Below, one piece after another: positions 6,803 to 7,200 of a stretch of DNA of 7,200 bases. Origin of the DNA: an uncultured Collinsella sp. (GTDB lineage: Bacteria > Actinomycetota > Coriobacteriia > Coriobacteriales > Coriobacteriaceae); contig CABUUE010000077.1 of the NCBI GenBank assembly GCA_902494685.1, forward strand, positions 1 through 7,200, in the 5' to 3' direction. Made by a program: the position numbers and the translations under genes. The notes under the pieces are model-generated. The model saw nothing but the letters and a program-made list of their open reading frames with translations. It searched no databases and had not been told where the DNA came from. Numbering within the stretch: position 1 is the first letter of the stretch; each line of letters starts with the position of its first letter.

Positions 6803-6988
6803 TATTCCTCCGGACGCGACCGCGCGTGCGGCGTCCGGGGGCTTCTGGATATGTATACGCATGCGCGGGCGGCACGCCGCTCGACGCTTACACCCCGTGC
6901 ATGCGCAGAAAGCACCTGCATGGGGTCATCGACTGTATGGTCGAGGTTTGGATTTCACCTGTAACCTTTCTCTTGACCCTCATTAACC
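6803..6988 (-). promoter_or_regulatory. Structured 5' leader of the Mg-transport operon (candidate cis-regulatory RNA)
   Basis: Read 5'->3' on the minus strand, the leader contains four pairings. One is TCGAC/GTCGA (6944-6940 with 6933-6929). A long hairpin fills 6926-6892: 15 paired positions with two mismatches and loop TTTCT, closed by ACCCC/GGGGT. A GC palindrome lies at 6880-6869. An 8-bp stem, CCGGACGC/GCGTCCGG (6838-6831 with 6817-6810), has a 3' arm that covers the first GG of the Shine-Dalgarno. CTCGAC at 6945-6940 can instead pair with GTCGAG at 6885-6880, enclosing the long hairpin and excluding the first one. Mg-transport genes often carry M-box riboswitches, but the M-box consensus blocks are not seen here. 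A switch function is inferred. Confidence 0.4.
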
Positions 6989-6994
6989 GCAGTA

Positions 6995-7003
6995 ACTATA
7001 GCA
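6995..7003 (-). promoter_or_regulatory. Extended -10 promoter candidate for the Mg-transport operon
   Basis: On the minus strand TGCTATAGT (7003-6995) is an extended -10: the TGn element plus TATAGT, one mismatch from TATAAT. No good -35 hexamer stands 17 bp upstream, which extended -10 promoters tolerate. Transcription would begin near 6988, giving a leader of about 200 nt before the TTG start. Confidence 0.45.
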
Positions 7004-7117
7004 TCAGCATCGCCCTGCGGCATCGAATTTATGCGCTGCACATTGCAGGCATACCAAACGCTGACGCATCCGTGACATAGCCGTTGGGTGTTCCTATAGT
7101 TTTGTCAACCGTCGGGG

Positions 7118-7200
7118 CTACTCCCGGTAGGGCACCCGGTCGCGCATCACGGCGTATATCGCCCTGAGCCGCTTCCTCGCGACGGCCTTGAGCGCCCGCC
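7118..7200 (-). mobile_element. C-terminal end of a transposase gene, probably IS110 family (5' part outside window)
   Basis: The complement of 7198-7118 reads 26 codons and then TAG: RALKAVARKRLRAIYAVMR followed by DRVPYRE. The pattern ARK-hydrophobic-x-x-I-hydrophobic-A-x-hydrophobic-RD-x-x-PY just before the stop is typical of the C-terminus of IS110-family DEDD/serine transposases, which insert with a bridge RNA. Only this tail is in the window, so whether the gene is intact cannot be judged. It points toward the Mg-transport operon; the element's end should lie between 7117 and the promoter near 7000. The AT-rich stretch TTGACAAAACTATAGG (7108-7093) just after the stop could belong to the element's end. 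Confidence 0.55.

Noticed and set aside
6803..6988. M-box (ykoK) magnesium riboswitch
   Set aside because: GGTCAAGAG and AGGTGAA resemble fragments of M-box consensus blocks, but they occur in the wrong order and without the rest of the conserved core.
6586..7080. A plus-strand frame of 164 codons across the operon leader
   Set aside because: It starts inside the MgtE-like gene's antisense and crosses the promoter and hairpins, with no protein features.
7093..7108. TTGACA and TATAGG after the transposase stop as an outward promoter
   Set aside because: The hexamers are only 4 nt apart, and no -10 box stands about 17 bp from TTGACA, so they cannot act as one promoter.

Overview
The window is a GC-rich bacterial chromosome segment of about 7.2 kb. 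It holds four protein genes, the tail of a transposase and two intergenic regions dense in repeats and structure. The best guess for the source is a gut Coriobacteriia (Collinsella- or Eggerthella-like actinobacterium). This is inferred from the GC-rich third positions, the Nramp-related magnesium transporter type and the mobile-element debris; no rRNA or marker gene confirms it.

Left to right: (1) 1-723, minus strand, a ribokinase-like PfkB sugar kinase whose C-terminal end, with the catalytic Asp motif, lies outside the window. (2) 911-3127, plus strand, divergent from it, a 738-residue membrane O-acyltransferase fused to an extracellular SGNH esterase-fold domain (OatA-like architecture). 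(3) 3128-3670, a gene-free stretch between convergent genes. It holds a perfect 38-nt palindrome, a REP-like repeat pair, an AT-rich 228-bp MITE-like element bounded by 31-bp inverted repeats, and an intrinsic terminator for the minus-strand operon. (4) 3671-6786, minus strand, a two-gene operon: an MgtE-like protein (PRC-barrel-like region, MgtE N domain, CBS pair and membrane domain), followed 8 nt after its stop by an Nramp-superfamily transporter of the magnesium-selective NRMT type. (5) 6787-7117, the upstream region of that operon, with an extended -10 promoter candidate and a long structured leader. (6) 7118-7200, minus strand, the last 26 codons of a transposase that looks IS110-like, ending some 120 bp upstream of the operon promoter.

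The main point of interest is the magnesium operon. The upstream gene carries a recognisable MgtE Mg-sensing cytoplasmic module, but I cannot find the classical MgtE pore motifs (the GGNAGNQ-type segment and the last-helix Asp) in its membrane domain. The adjacent Nramp-type protein has NDAGG and TTIAPWM where manganese/iron Nramps have DPGN and MPHN. A plausible reading is a two-component system in which a sensor-like MgtE relative is co-expressed with, and may regulate, an NRMT magnesium transporter. The operon sits behind a leader RNA with alternative pairings that does not match the M-box. This is inference and is set out in the findings.
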